From: Streptomyces sclerotialus
Lineage (GTDB): Bacteria; Actinomycetota; Actinomycetes; Streptomycetales; Streptomycetaceae
DNA length: 64,000 bases
Direction of reading: 5' to 3'
Assembly: GCA_000719105.1 (NCBI GenBank)
Contig: JODX01000026.1
Location: 13,830-77,829 of the forward strand
Made by a program: the position numbers and the translations under genes. Positions within the stretch are counted from its first letter, which is position 1. Every line of letters starts with the position of its first letter. Shown piece after piece: positions 50,613 to 61,814 of this stretch. Under the pieces are notes generated by a model. That model worked only from the letters and a program-made list of their open reading frames with translations. It was not told the DNA's origin and ran no database searches.

Positions 50613-52079
50613 GTGAGCACGGTTTCAGCAACCGGATTCTGCAGAGTCACGGTGGCGGCGCCGAACAGCCGGATCGATGTGGCACTTCCGGAGGACGTGC
50701 CTCTCTCTGACGTGTACCCGGAGATCCTGCGGCTGTCGGGCCAGACGCCCGAGGAGGCCGCGCCCGTCGGGTACAACCTGGTGCGCGGCGACGGCTCCGT
50801 CCTCGACGACGGCCGCTCGCTCGCCGAACAGCAGATCCGCGACGGCGAACTGCTGCTCCTGCGGCCGTTCGCGGAGTCGCTGCCGCCGGCCGTCTTCGAC
50901 GACGTCGTGGACGCCGTGGCCGCCGCGGTCGAGACCGACCGCCGCAGCTGGAACGACGGCATGATGCGCGGCGTCGGCCTGGCCGCCGGCGCGCTGCTGC
51001 TGACCATGATGGCGCTGGTGCTGTGGTTCTCGGAGCCCCTCGCCCACGACATGCACGGCCTGCCCGGCGTCATCGCCGGTGTCACCGGCGTCGTCCTCGT
51101 CGCGCTGGCGTCCGTACGGGCCCGGGTCTACGACGACCACCTCGCGGCGGTGGCCCTCGGCCTCGCCGCGCTGCCGCACCTGATGGTGGGCGGCTCGGGC
51201 ATCGTGGGCGTCGCCTCGGGCGAGGGACCCGGGCGGCTGCACCTGCTCGTCGGCTGCGCCGTCGTCCTCATCGCCGCGGTGCTGCTCGTCCTGATGCTGC
51301 CGCAGAACGACGCGCCCTTCGTCGCCGCCTCGTTCGCCGCCGGCGTCGGCGTCCTCGCCACCTTCGCCACGATCGTCAGCGAGGCCGAGCCGCGCCACGC
51401 CGCCGCCGTCACCGCCGTCGTCATGGTCGCCGCCGTCGCCTTCCTGCCCGGCTGGTCCTCCCGCTTCGCCAAGCTCCCCATCGGCTTCCGCTCGCCCGAC
51501 CAGATCGCCAAGCGCGGGCGCGCCGAGGACCAGCAGGAGCAGGAGCCGGTCGACTACCAGCTCATCACCGCCCAGGCGCGCCGCGGACACGAACTGCTGC
51601 TCGGCCTCGTAGGCGGCTGCGCGGTCGGCGCCGTGGCCTCCGCCGGTGTGGTGCTCGGCTTCTCCACCAGCGGCTGGGCCCAGCTCCTGTCGCTGGCCGT
51701 CGGCCTCGCGATGCTGATGCGGGCCCGCCTCTTCCTGTACACGTCCCAGGTCGTGACCCTGATGTTCGCGGGCATCGTCACGCTCTGCCTGCTCGTGCTC
51801 GGCCTCGCCCTGAACCCGCCGGCCGACATCATCGAAGAGCTCACCTACAACCACAACAGCGCCCCGCTGGACTTCCGCACCATCTGGCTCTCCGCCGCCG
51901 TCGCCCTGTGCGCGGTGCTCCTCGTGGCGATCGCCCTGGTGGTACCGCGGAAGGGCGTGACCCCGTTCTGGGGCCGCATGCTCGACCTCTCCGAAGGCGC
52001 GGTCCTGCTCTCGCTCGTCCCGCTCTGCCTGGCGGTGCTCGACCTGTACGCGGCCGCCCGGGGCATGACCAGCGGCTGA
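50613..52079 (+). CDS. eccD: Type VII secretion channel protein EccD
   Basis: A 488-residue protein; GAGGGGGAA seven bases before GTG 50613. Residues ~1-95 are the ubiquitin-like YukD domain (RVTVAAPNSRIDVALPEDVP, VLDDGRSLAEQQIRDGELLL). From about residue 118 about eleven membrane helices follow, with a charged cytoplasmic loop near 305-335. This is the EccD plan; EccD dimers form the membrane vestibule of the ESX complex. Length is normal. It ends before a 23-bp terminator. Confidence 0.95.
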   Translation: MSTVSATGFCRVTVAAPNSRIDVALPEDVPLSDVYPEILRLSGQTPEEAAPVGYNLVRGDGSVLDDGRSLAEQQIRDGELLLLRPFAESLPPAVFDDVVDAVAAAVETDRRSWNDGMMRGVGLAAGALLLTMMALVLWFSEPLAHDMHGLPGVIAGVTGVVLVALASVRARVYDDHLAAVALGLAALPHLMVGGSGIVGVASGEGPGRLHLLVGCAVVLIAAVLLVLMLPQNDAPFVAASFAAGVGVLATFATIVSEAEPRHAAAVTAVVMVAAVAFLPGWSSRFAKLPIGFRSPDQIAKRGRAEDQQEQEPVDYQLITAQARRGHELLLGLVGGCAVGAVASAGVVLGFSTSGWAQLLSLAVGLAMLMRARLFLYTSQVVTLMFAGIVTLCLLVLGLALNPPADIIEELTYNHNSAPLDFRTIWLSAAVALCAVLLVAIALVVPRKGVTPFWGRMLDLSEGAVLLSLVPLCLAVLDLYAAARGMTSG

Positions 52080-52106
52080 CCGGCCGGCCACCGGCATCGG
52101 CCACCA

Positions 52107-52155
52107 GCACGGCGCAGCGGCCGTCACCCACCGGGTGACGGCCGCTGCGCCGTGC
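52107..52155. terminator. Bidirectional terminator, 23-bp perfect stem
   Basis: A 23-bp arm (52107-52129, containing GGCGCAGCGGCCGTCACCC) and its exact complement (52133-52155) with a three-base loop. It lies between convergent eccD and the membrane gene at 52159, whose stop follows within four bases. Confidence 0.9.
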
Positions 52156-52158
52156 GGA

Positions 52159-52749
52159 TCAGACCCTCCGCGGCTTCCGCCCACGGGTCAGCCCCACCTG
52201 CTCCGCGAGGGTGTCCGCGGTGGGCGAGGCGCCCTTGCGCGAGCGGGCGGCCTTGGCCGGGCTGGTCCGCGCGACACGGACCACCCGGTGACCGCCGGGC
52301 GGCGACACCACGCCGCCGAAGCGCAGGTCACCCGCGAACCACATGCTCTCCACCGTGCTCCCGCGGTCCCTGCTCAGATCGCTGTTGAGGACGACGGGCT
52401 GCAGTGGCACCTCGTATCCCGGCTCAGGCCGGAGCACCACGACGGTCACCTGTGCCCTGCGCCTGAACGTGCACGGGTGCTCCTGCCATGGATAGGCGCG
52501 CAGTATGCGGCCCATGCGCCGGGCCGAGACCAGAGCCGTGACGGTGGCCGGGACGATCAGCAACGCGAAGACCGTGACCATGACGAAGGACCCGATGGCC
52601 CACTCCTCCCCGGACACCACACTGAGGAGCAGGATCCCCGCCCAGACGATGATCTCGGCCGCCAGCCACACCCGTCGCGTCCGTACACGACGCCGCCAGG
52701 ACGCCGCTGTCTCGGGGTGGCTCATCGCTGCTTCGGAGGACGAGTGCAT
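52159..52749 (-). CDS. Two-span membrane protein of the RxLRxYP family
   Basis: A 196-residue protein. Two helices are near residues 30-50 and 55-80, then RRMGRILRAYPWQEHP and a domain with VESMWFAGDLRFGGVV, as in the proteins at 11676-12302 and 43375-43980. The start is uncertain: neither ATG 52749 nor ATG 52725 has a good ribosome site; a leaderless transcript is possible. It marks the right end of the type VII locus next to rpsO. Function unknown. Confidence 0.72.
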   Translation of the reverse strand: MHSSSEAAMSHPETAASWRRRVRTRRVWLAAEIIVWAGILLLSVVSGEEWAIGSFVMVTVFALLIVPATVTALVSARRMGRILRAYPWQEHPCTFRRRAQVTVVVLRPEPGYEVPLQPVVLNSDLSRDRGSTVESMWFAGDLRFGGVVSPPGGHRVVRVARTSPAKAARSRKGASPTADTLAEQVGLTRGRKPRRV

Positions 52750-52996
52750 GATCGGGATGCTATAGGCGGCTCTGTAGGTGGTCCCGGGGCTCACGCCTGT
52801 GCGTAGCGGGCAGGCCGCCGCCGCAGGCTGGTACGCTGTGTGACGGCCGTTTGTGTACGCACCCCCGGAATGCCTGGCGAGAGCCGCATCTGGAGGCCGC
52901 GCCCAGCGGATCCCCGCCTTCCGAGTCGTGGAAGCTCCCCTGCGAAGAAGACCAGGGGCACTCGGTGGCAACAACGAAGACTCACAAGGAGTACGC

Positions 52997-53284
52997 ATGT
53001 CGCTCGACGCCGCTACGAAGAAGCAGATCATCGCCGAGTTCGGTACCAAGGAGGGCGACACCGGCTCCCCCGAGGTCCAGGTCGCGATGCTCTCGCGCCG
53101 TATCTCGGACCTGACCGAGCACCTCAAGACCCACAAGCACGACCACCACTCCCGCCGTGGTCTGCTGATCCTGGTCGGTCAGCGCCGCCGCCTGCTGCAG
53201 TACCTGGCCAAGAAGGACATCCAGCGCTTCCGTACGCTGGTCGACCGCCTCGGCATCCGCCGTGGTGCGGCGGGCGCCAAGTAA
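52997..53284 (+). CDS. rpsO: 30S ribosomal protein S15
   Basis: A 95-residue protein with AAGGAG five bases before ATG 52997. It has the S15 core ([40 protein letters not shown]) at normal length. S15 binds 16S rRNA in the central domain of the small subunit. It is followed by a hairpin and pnp, the standard rpsO-pnp order. Its promoter should lie within 52750-52996. Confidence 0.98.
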   Translation: MSLDAATKKQIIAEFGTKEGDTGSPEVQVAMLSRRISDLTEHLKTHKHDHHSRRGLLILVGQRRRLLQYLAKKDIQRFRTLVDRLGIRRGAAGAK

Positions 53285-53293
53285 GACGCCGTG

Positions 53294-53330
53294 AAGGGAG
53301 CGGTTCCCACGTCAGGGGAACCGCTCCCTT
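53294..53330 (+). terminator. rpsO-pnp intergenic hairpin
   Basis: A 15-bp perfect stem (AAGGGAGCGGTTCCC at 53294-53308 with its complement at 53316-53330), loop of seven. In Streptomyces coelicolor the corresponding rpsO-pnp hairpin is known as an RNase III cleavage site and attenuator; the same role is inferred here. Confidence 0.85.
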
Positions 53331-53648
53331 TGCTGTACGCACGGACATCGCTGTACGTGCGGAAACGTGCGCGCTGTCACCGCCGCTTTGTAGGGTGGTA
53401 GCACAACGCAATACGTACGACTCAGCGTGACAGCACCCGGTCCGCACCGGGTACACGGATGACGTCACGCACAACGAACGAGGAGAAGCGCACCTCGCCG
53501 CCGCCGGTCCTCGGTAGTGGCCCCCGGGGGACAGCGGACCCCGGGTGCTTCGATCGAAGACCGGCCCGCACCAGACGGAGGCGCTTCTCCGCCACCGTCC
53601 CCCTGCCACACGGGCGGGACCAGGGACGAAGACGAGGAGAAAACGCTG
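53331..53648 (+). promoter_or_regulatory. pnp upstream/leader region
   Basis: A 318-base region without a supported gene. In related species pnp has its own promoters downstream of the hairpin; TAGGGT near 53392 could be a -10 element, but no matching -35 is clear. Confidence 0.4.
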
Positions 53649-55867
53649 GTGGAGAACGAGACCCACTACGCCGAGGCCGTCATCGACAACGGCGCCTTCG
53701 GCACCCGTACGATCCGCTTCGAGACGGGCCGCCTGGCCCGTCAGGCCGCCGGCTCGGCCGTGGCCTACCTGGACGACGACACCATGGTGCTGTCGGCCAC
53801 CACCGCTTCCAAGAACCCGAAGGACCAGCTCGACTTCTTCCCCCTCACGGTGGACGTCGAGGAGCGCATGTACGCGGCCGGGAAGATCCCCGGTTCCTTC
53901 TTCCGCCGTGAGGGCCGGCCCTCCGAGGACGCGATCCTCACCTGCCGTCTGATCGACCGCCCGCTGCGCCCGTCCTTCAAGAAGGGCCTGCGCAACGAGA
54001 TCCAGGTGGTCGCCACGATCATGGCGCTCAACCCCGACCACCTGTACGACGTCGTCGCGATCAACGCCGCGTCCGCGTCCACGCAGCTGGCCGGCCTGCC
54101 CTTCTCGGGCCCGATCGGCGGCGTCCGCGTCGCGCTGATCAACAACCAGTGGGTGGCCTTCCCGACGCACACCGAGCTCGAGGACGCCGTCTTCGACATG
54201 GTCGTCGCGGGCCGCGTCCTGGAAGACGGCGACGTCGCGATCATGATGGTCGAGGCCGAGGCCACCGAGAAGACCATCCAGCTCGTCAAGGGCGGCGCCG
54301 AGGCGCCCACCGAGGAGGTCGTCGCCGCCGGTCTGGACGCCGCGAAGCCCTTCATCAAGGTGCTCTGCAAGGCCCAGGCCGACCTCGCCGCCAAGGCCGC
54401 GAAGCCGACCGGTGAGTTCCCGATCTTCCTGGACTACCAGGACGACGTGCTGGAGGCGCTGACCGCCGCCGTGCGCACCGAGCTCGCCCAGGCGCTCACC
54501 ATCGCCGGCAAGCAGGAGCGCGAGGCCGAGCTCGACCGCGTGAAGTCCCTCGCCGCCGAGAAGCTCCTGCCGGAGTTCGAGGGCCGCGAGAAGGAGATCT
54601 CCGCCGCGTACCGTTCGCTGACCAAGTCCCTGGTCCGTGAGCGCGTCATCAAGGAGAAGAAGCGCATCGACGGCCGCGGTGTCACCGACATCCGCACGCT
54701 GGCCGCCGAGGTCGAGGCCATCCCGCGGGTCCACGGTTCCGCGCTGTTCGAGCGTGGCGAGACCCAGATCCTGGGCGTCACCACCCTCAACATGCTCCGC
54801 ATGGAGCAGCAGCTGGACACCCTCTCCCCGGTGACCCGCAAGCGCTACATGCACAACTACAACTTCCCGCCGTACTCCACCGGTGAGACCGGCCGCGTCG
54901 GCTCCCCGAAGCGCCGCGAGATCGGCCACGGCGCCCTCGCCGAGCGCGCCCTGGTGCCGGTGCTGCCGACGCGCGAGGAGTTCCCGTACGCGATCCGCCA
55001 GGTGTCCGAGGCCCTCGGCTCCAACGGCTCGACGTCCATGGGCTCGGTCTGCGCCTCCACCATGTCGCTGCTGAACGCCGGTGTGCCGCTGAAGGCCCCC
55101 GTCGCCGGTATCGCCATGGGCCTCATCTCCCAGGAGATCGAGGGCGAGACGCACTACGTCACCCTCACCGACATCCTGGGTGCGGAGGACGCCTTCGGCG
55201 ACATGGACTTCAAGGTCGCCGGTACCAAGGAGTTCGTCACCGCCCTCCAGCTCGACACCAAGCTGGACGGCATCCCGGCCTCCGTCCTGGCCGCGGCCCT
55301 CAAGCAGGCCCGCGACGCCCGCCTCCACATCCTCGACGTGATGATGGAAGCGATCGACAAGCCGGACGAGATGTCCCCGAACGCGCCGCGGATCATCACC
55401 GTGAAGATCCCGGTCGACAAGATCGGTGAGGTCATCGGCCCCAAGGGCAAGATGATCAACCAGATCCAGGAGGACACCGGCGCCGAGATCACGATCGAGG
55501 ACGACGGCACCATCTACATCGGTGCCGCCGACGGCCCGGCCGCCGAGGCCGCCCGCACCACGATCAACGGCATCGCCAACCCGACCATGCCGGAGGTCGG
55601 CGAGCGCTACCTGGGCACCGTCGTGAAGACGACGACCTTCGGCGCGTTCGTCTCGCTGCTCCCGGGCAAGGACGGTCTGCTGCACATCTCGCAGATCCGC
55701 AAGCTCGCCGGCGGCAAGCGCGTGGAGAACGTCGAGGACGTGGTCGGCGTGGGCCAGAAGGTCCAGGTCGAGATCGCCGAGATCGACTCCCGCGGCAAGC
55801 TCTCCCTGATCCCCGTGATCGAGGGCGAAGAGAACTCCGACGACGACAAGAAGGACGACGCCGAGCA

Positions 55868-55871
<4 letters not shown>
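53649..55871 (+). CDS. pnp: Polynucleotide phosphorylase
   Basis: A 740-residue protein starting at GTG 53649 with GAGGAG nine bases upstream. Two RNase PH-like domains are present (first from about residue 10; second with the [20 protein letters not shown] and [20 protein letters not shown] segments), then a KH domain ([20 protein letters not shown]) and an S1 domain ([20 protein letters not shown]). The enzyme degrades RNA phosphorolytically and, in streptomycetes, adds 3' tails. Full length, no defect. It overlaps the M16 peptidase gene by four bases (GTGA). Confidence 0.98.
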
Positions 55872-58035
<2,164 letters not shown>

Positions 58036-58057
58036 GCCGAGAGCCGACACTGACACG

Positions 58058-58513
58058 ATGCGCGCGAAGATCACGTATGCCGTCACGGCCGCCGTCCTGG
58101 TCGTCTATTTCGTCCTGGTCGGCAGCCGGGGCGTGCTGCTCATCGGGACCGGTGAGCCGGTGGCGGTCGCCCTCGGGGCCGCCGTGCTCGTCCTGCCGGT
58201 GATCGGGCTCTGGTTCCTGTGGAAGAACACCCAGTTCGTCCGCAGGTCCAACCAGCTCGCCGCCGAGCTCGACGCCGAGGGCGGGCTGCCCGCCGACGAG
58301 CTGAAGCGCACGCCGAGCGGCCGGATCGACCGTGACTCGGCCGACGAGGTCTTCGCCCGGCGCAAGGCCGAGACGGAAGAGGCCCCGGACGACTGGCGCA
58401 GCTGGTTCCGCCTCGCCATCGCCTATCACGACGCCCGGGACACCCCGCGGGCCCGCAAGGCGATGCAGCGGGCGATCGCCCTGCACGAGGGCAAGCCGGG
58501 CCAGCCCGTCTGA
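58058..58513 (+). CDS. Membrane protein with TPR-like tail
   Basis: A 151-residue protein 22 bases after dapB and probably in its operon. Two membrane helices are near residues 7-23 and 32-55 (VALGAAVLVLPVIGLWFLWK). The cytoplasmic tail ends with WRSWFRLAIAYHDARDTPRA and KAMQRAIALHEG, one tetratricopeptide-like hairpin. Conserved in this position in streptomycetes as far as I recall; function unknown. Confidence 0.85.
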   Translation: MRAKITYAVTAAVLVVYFVLVGSRGVLLIGTGEPVAVALGAAVLVLPVIGLWFLWKNTQFVRRSNQLAAELDAEGGLPADELKRTPSGRIDRDSADEVFARRKAETEEAPDDWRSWFRLAIAYHDARDTPRARKAMQRAIALHEGKPGQPV

Positions 58514-58540
58514 GGCGCACCTGCCGAGGTGCACCTCCAC

Positions 58541-58587
58541 GTCGGTCAGGGGCCGGTCCGCACCACGCGGACCGGCCCCTGACCGAC
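58541..58587. terminator. Bidirectional terminator, 21-bp perfect stem
   Basis: GTCGGTCAGGGGCCGGTCCG plus C (58541-58561) and its exact complement (58567-58587), loop ACCAC. Lies between the convergent TPR-protein and PH-like genes. Confidence 0.9.
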
Positions 58588-58606
58588 GTCTTGCGTCCGG
58601 CTGCCC

Positions 58607-59167
58607 TCAGGGCCGCCGACCGTACTCCGCGACCCATGCCTCCACCGTGTCCGCGGCCCGGTCGAAGGCCATCGGACGACCCATGAAGTCGGCGTTGTGC
58701 GTGGTCATCAGCGGCGGCAGGCCCTCGGACGCCCGTCCCTGCCGGTCGACGACCAGCGCCTGCCCCTGCACCGTACGCGGCAGACCGAGCCAGCGCACCG
58801 GCTGCTGGACCGTACGGGCGGAGACGACCTGCTCCCAGGGGACGGTGCGGGTGGTGAGGAAGCCCACCTGGCGCAGCCCGCGCGCGCTCACCCAGGTCCC
58901 CATGCGCAGCAGCCGCAGGGCGCAGGCGATGACGAGCAGCGCCGCTGCGAAGCACACCGCGCCGGCCGACAGGGTGCCGGCGAACGTGATGATGACCGCC
59001 GCGGCGAGCACGTACGAGGAGAGCAGCAGGAGGAGCGCGGCCGCACCCACCCGCCACGGACCGGGACGGTAGGGCCGCCGCCAGCGGTCGCGGTCGTCGA
59101 AGGGCAGTGCCAGATCGTCCGCTGCCTCGTCGAAAGCGCGGTCGGCGGTCAGGAAAGGCAGGGGCAC
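58607..59167 (-). CDS. Membrane protein with PH-like domain
   Basis: A 186-residue protein; GTG 59167 with GAGGAA five bases upstream. Two helices are near residues 38-62 and 67-90, followed by a bacterial PH-like domain (WVSARGLRQVGFLTTRTVPW, WEQVVSARTVQQPVRWLGLP, GQALVVDRQGRASEGLPP), in which VPWEQV is typical. Such proteins are often called PH domain-containing integral membrane proteins. The layout (two helices then a beta domain) recalls the RxLRxYP family of the type VII locus, but clear motif sharing is absent. Confidence 0.8.
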   Translation of the reverse strand: MPLPFLTADRAFDEAADDLALPFDDRDRWRRPYRPGPWRVGAAALLLLLSSYVLAAAVIITFAGTLSAGAVCFAAALLVIACALRLLRMGTWVSARGLRQVGFLTTRTVPWEQVVSARTVQQPVRWLGLPRTVQGQALVVDRQGRASEGLPPLMTTHNADFMGRPMAFDRAADTVEAWVAEYGRRP

Positions 59168-59298
59168 GGCTGTTCCTCACTCCATCCACCAGGGCTGTGC
59201 CCGGTGAGGTTATCGAGCCGGATCCCCGCTGACCACCCGCGGGCGGTCCAGGAGGCGTGTGCCGTGCCATTCGGGCGGCGGACGGACCGCCGACAGCA

Positions 59299-59341
59299 GT
59301 ACGGCGCCACGGGGTCACGTGGGGACCCCATGGCGCCGTAC
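59299..59341. terminator. Hairpin terminator of the 79-residue gene
   Basis: GTACGGCGCCACGGGG (59299-59314) pairs with CCCCATGGCGCCGTAC (59326-59341) with one mismatch. It starts nine bases after the stop of the minus-strand gene at 59350. Confidence 0.75.
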
Positions 59342-59349
59342 GGCGGCTG

Positions 59350-59589
59350 TCAGCGGTTCTGGGACGCCTCGGACTGCTGCGAGTGGGCGGCGGACTGATC
59401 GGCGGACAACGCGGGCATGCCGAACAGCAGGGATCCTGCGAGGCCCGCGACCACGGTGAGTCCCACCAGCCACCGCCCGGCCAGCTCGCTCACGGAGGAG
59501 CGTTCACGGGGCGGGGGAGTGACGTTACTGCGGAACCTGTCGGCTTCGGCGACGAAGGCGAACGGGATGGGCTCGCGCCGGCGGAGCAT
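59350..59589 (-). CDS. Small single-span membrane protein
   Basis: A 79-residue protein; ATG 59589 with GAGGGGAA nine bases upstream. An earlier ATG (59637) lacks a ribosome site. The cytoplasmic N-terminus (RRREPIPFAFVAEADRFRSN) precedes one membrane helix (WLVGLTVVAGLAGSLLFGMP) near residues 40-60 and a polar outer tail rich in Ser and Gln. Function unknown. Confidence 0.7.
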   Translation of the reverse strand: MLRRREPIPFAFVAEADRFRSNVTPPPRERSSVSELAGRWLVGLTVVAGLAGSLLFGMPALSADQSAAHSQQSEASQNR

Positions 59590-59797
59590 GGGTTTTGCTT
59601 CCCCTCGGGAACTGGAACTCGTACGAAACACTTTCATCAACACAGACGAGCGAGTGCCCCGGATGGTGCCCTGTTTCACTGACTTTTCAGCAGTAGGTGG
59701 CAGTCCCCCGCGGCACACGGCGCAACCGCCCGCTGTCGGTGCCGGGCCGTAGAGTGGGCGCCGCCCCAGAGAAGTGAAGAAAGGGACCCCCCGAGCC

Positions 59798-60538
59798 GTG
59801 ACCGACACCCCCGCCGACGATTTCAAGCCCGACTTCCGCAGTGACGTCACCGTCGAGCTGGTCAAGCACAGCGCGTCCGACGCCGACGTGCTCTTCGCCG
59901 CCCGCGTCTCCACCCTCGGCGAGCAGTCCCTGGACGAGCTGCACAAGGACCCGGAGCGCTCCAAGGGTCTGATCAACTACCTGATGCGGGACCGGCACGG
60001 CAGCCCCTTCGAGCACAACTCGATGACGTTCTTCATCAGCGCCCCGATCTTCGTCTTCCGCGAGTTCATGCGGCACCGCGTGGGCTGGTCGTACAACGAG
60101 GAATCGGGTCGCTACCGGGAGCTCCAGCCGGTCTTCTACGTCCCCGACGAGTCCCGCAAGCTGGTCCAGGAGGGCCGTCCCGGCAAGTACCGCTTCGTGG
60201 AGGGCACCCAGGGGCAGCAGGAGCTCGTCGGCCGCGTCATGCAGGACTCCTACCGGCACGCCTACGACGCGTACCGGGAGATGCTCGCCGCGGGCGTCGC
60301 CCGCGAGGTCGCCCGCTCGGTCCTTCCCGTCGGCCTGTACTCGTCGATGTACGCCACATGCAACGCCCGCTCGCTGATGCACTTCCTCGGCCTGCGCACC
60401 CAGCACGAGCTGGCGAAGGTGCCGTCCTTCCCCCAGCGGGAGATCGAGATGGTCGGCGAGAAGATGGAGGCGGAGTGGGCAAAGCTCATGCCGCTGACGT
60501 ACGCGGCCTTCAACGCGAACGGACGCGTTGCCCCGTAG
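59798..60538 (+). CDS. thyX: Flavin-dependent thymidylate synthase
   Basis: A 246-residue enzyme that methylates dUMP to dTMP with FAD and methylenetetrahydrofolate. The ThyX motif RHRxxSxNExSxR is present in extended form: R92-H-R94, then S98, N100, E101, S103 and R105 in RHRVGWSYNEESGRY. HGSPFEHNS at about 67-75 also belongs to the active site. GTG 59798 gives the usual streptomycete length; the ribosome site (GAAAGGG) is somewhat far. Located between dapB and dapA as usual. Confidence 0.97.
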   Translation: MTDTPADDFKPDFRSDVTVELVKHSASDADVLFAARVSTLGEQSLDELHKDPERSKGLINYLMRDRHGSPFEHNSMTFFISAPIFVFREFMRHRVGWSYNEESGRYRELQPVFYVPDESRKLVQEGRPGKYRFVEGTQGQQELVGRVMQDSYRHAYDAYREMLAAGVAREVARSVLPVGLYSSMYATCNARSLMHFLGLRTQHELAKVPSFPQREIEMVGEKMEAEWAKLMPLTYAAFNANGRVAP

Positions 60539-60677
60539 CGGCCGGCAGCGGTCTCCGGCTGGGCCCGGGAGGCACCGTGACGCCCCTGGGCCCAGGGGCG
60601 CACGCATGTACGGGTCAACCGGGCGAAGTGTCTGGATTGCGACCTTTCGCGAAGTTCATCTAGCCTGATCAAACGGA

Positions 60678-60715
60678 CCCGGCACTGCCTGAACCCCCGA
60701 GCAGGCAGTGCCGGG
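60678..60715 (+). terminator. Hairpin terminator after thyX
   Basis: CCCGGCACTGCCT (60678-60690) and its exact complement (60703-60715), 12-base loop, in the gap between thyX and dapA. Confidence 0.8.
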
Positions 60716-60788
60716 CTCCACCTTTGTCAGGACTTTTCCCGCCCCCCGAGGGCAGACCCCGCCTTGAGCAACGAGTAGCGTGTTACCC

Positions 60789-61688
60789 ATGGCTCCGACC
60801 TCCACTCCGCAGACCCCCTTCGGGCGGGTCCTCACCGCCATGGTCACGCCTTTCACGGCGGACGGCGCACTCGACCTCGACGGCGCACAGCGGCTCGCCA
60901 CCCACCTGGTGGACGCAGGCAACGACGGCCTGATCATCAACGGCACCACCGGTGAGTCGCCCACCACCAGCGACGCGGAGAAATCGGATCTCGTACGGGC
61001 CGTCCTGGAGGCCGTCGGCGACCGCGCCCACGTGGTGGCCGGCGTCGGCACGAACGACACCCGCCACAGCATCGAGCTGGCCCGCGCCGCCGAGCAGACC
61101 GGTGCGCACGGGCTGCTGGTCGTCACGCCGTACTACAACAAGCCCCCGCAGGAGGGCCTCTACCGGCACTTCACGGCCGTCGCCGACGCCACGGAACTGC
61201 CGGTGATGCTGTACGACATCCCCGGCCGCAGCGGCGTCCCGATCAACACGGAGACGCTGGTCCGCCTCGCGGAGCACCCGCGCATCGTCGCCAACAAGGA
61301 CGCCAAGGGCGACCTCGGCCGCGCAAGCTGGGCCATCGCCCGCTCCGGCCTGGCCTGGTACTCCGGCGACGACATGCTGAACCTTCCCCTGCTCTCCGTC
61401 GGAGCGGTCGGCTTCGTCTCGGTCGTCGGCCATGTCGTCACCCCCGAGCTGCGCGCCCTGGTCGAGGCGTACGTCTCCGGTGACGTCCAGAAGGCGACCG
61501 AGATACATCAGAAGCTGCTCCCGGTCTTCACCGGCATGTTCCGCACCCAGGGCGTGATGACCACCAAGGCGGCGCTCGCCCTGCAGGGCCTGCCCGCCGG
61601 GCCGCTGCGGGCGCCCATGGTCGAGCTGACATCCGAGGAGACCGCCCAGCTCAAGATCGATCTTGCTGCCGGCGGGGTACAGCTCTGA
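60789..61688 (+). CDS. dapA: 4-hydroxy-tetrahydrodipicolinate synthase
   Basis: A 299-residue TIM-barrel lyase condensing pyruvate with aspartate semialdehyde, first step of the lysine/diaminopimelate branch. GTTGES (52-57) and the Schiff-base Lys 170 (RIVANKDAKGD) are present, with VVTPYYNKP at about 111-119 and YDIPGRSG at about 142-149. ATG 60789 matches the family start; GTG 60780 is less likely. The ribosome site is weak. Confidence 0.97.
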   Translation: MAPTSTPQTPFGRVLTAMVTPFTADGALDLDGAQRLATHLVDAGNDGLIINGTTGESPTTSDAEKSDLVRAVLEAVGDRAHVVAGVGTNDTRHSIELARAAEQTGAHGLLVVTPYYNKPPQEGLYRHFTAVADATELPVMLYDIPGRSGVPINTETLVRLAEHPRIVANKDAKGDLGRASWAIARSGLAWYSGDDMLNLPLLSVGAVGFVSVVGHVVTPELRALVEAYVSGDVQKATEIHQKLLPVFTGMFRTQGVMTTKAALALQGLPAGPLRAPMVELTSEETAQLKIDLAAGGVQL

Positions 61689-61814
61689 TACCGGACTTCA
61701 CAACTGAATAGGCAGGACACAGGTGCCTGCACCCCACCAACAACTGCTTTTGCACGAACGTCATGCGCGCCACGTGCCCTACAGGCACGTGGCGTGTGTG
61801 GTGAGGAGAGTCTT

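Noticed and set aside
53124..55685. 853-codon open frame opposite pnp
   Set aside because: Antisense shadow of pnp; composition biased to Leu, Gly, Asp and Val, with no recognisable domain.
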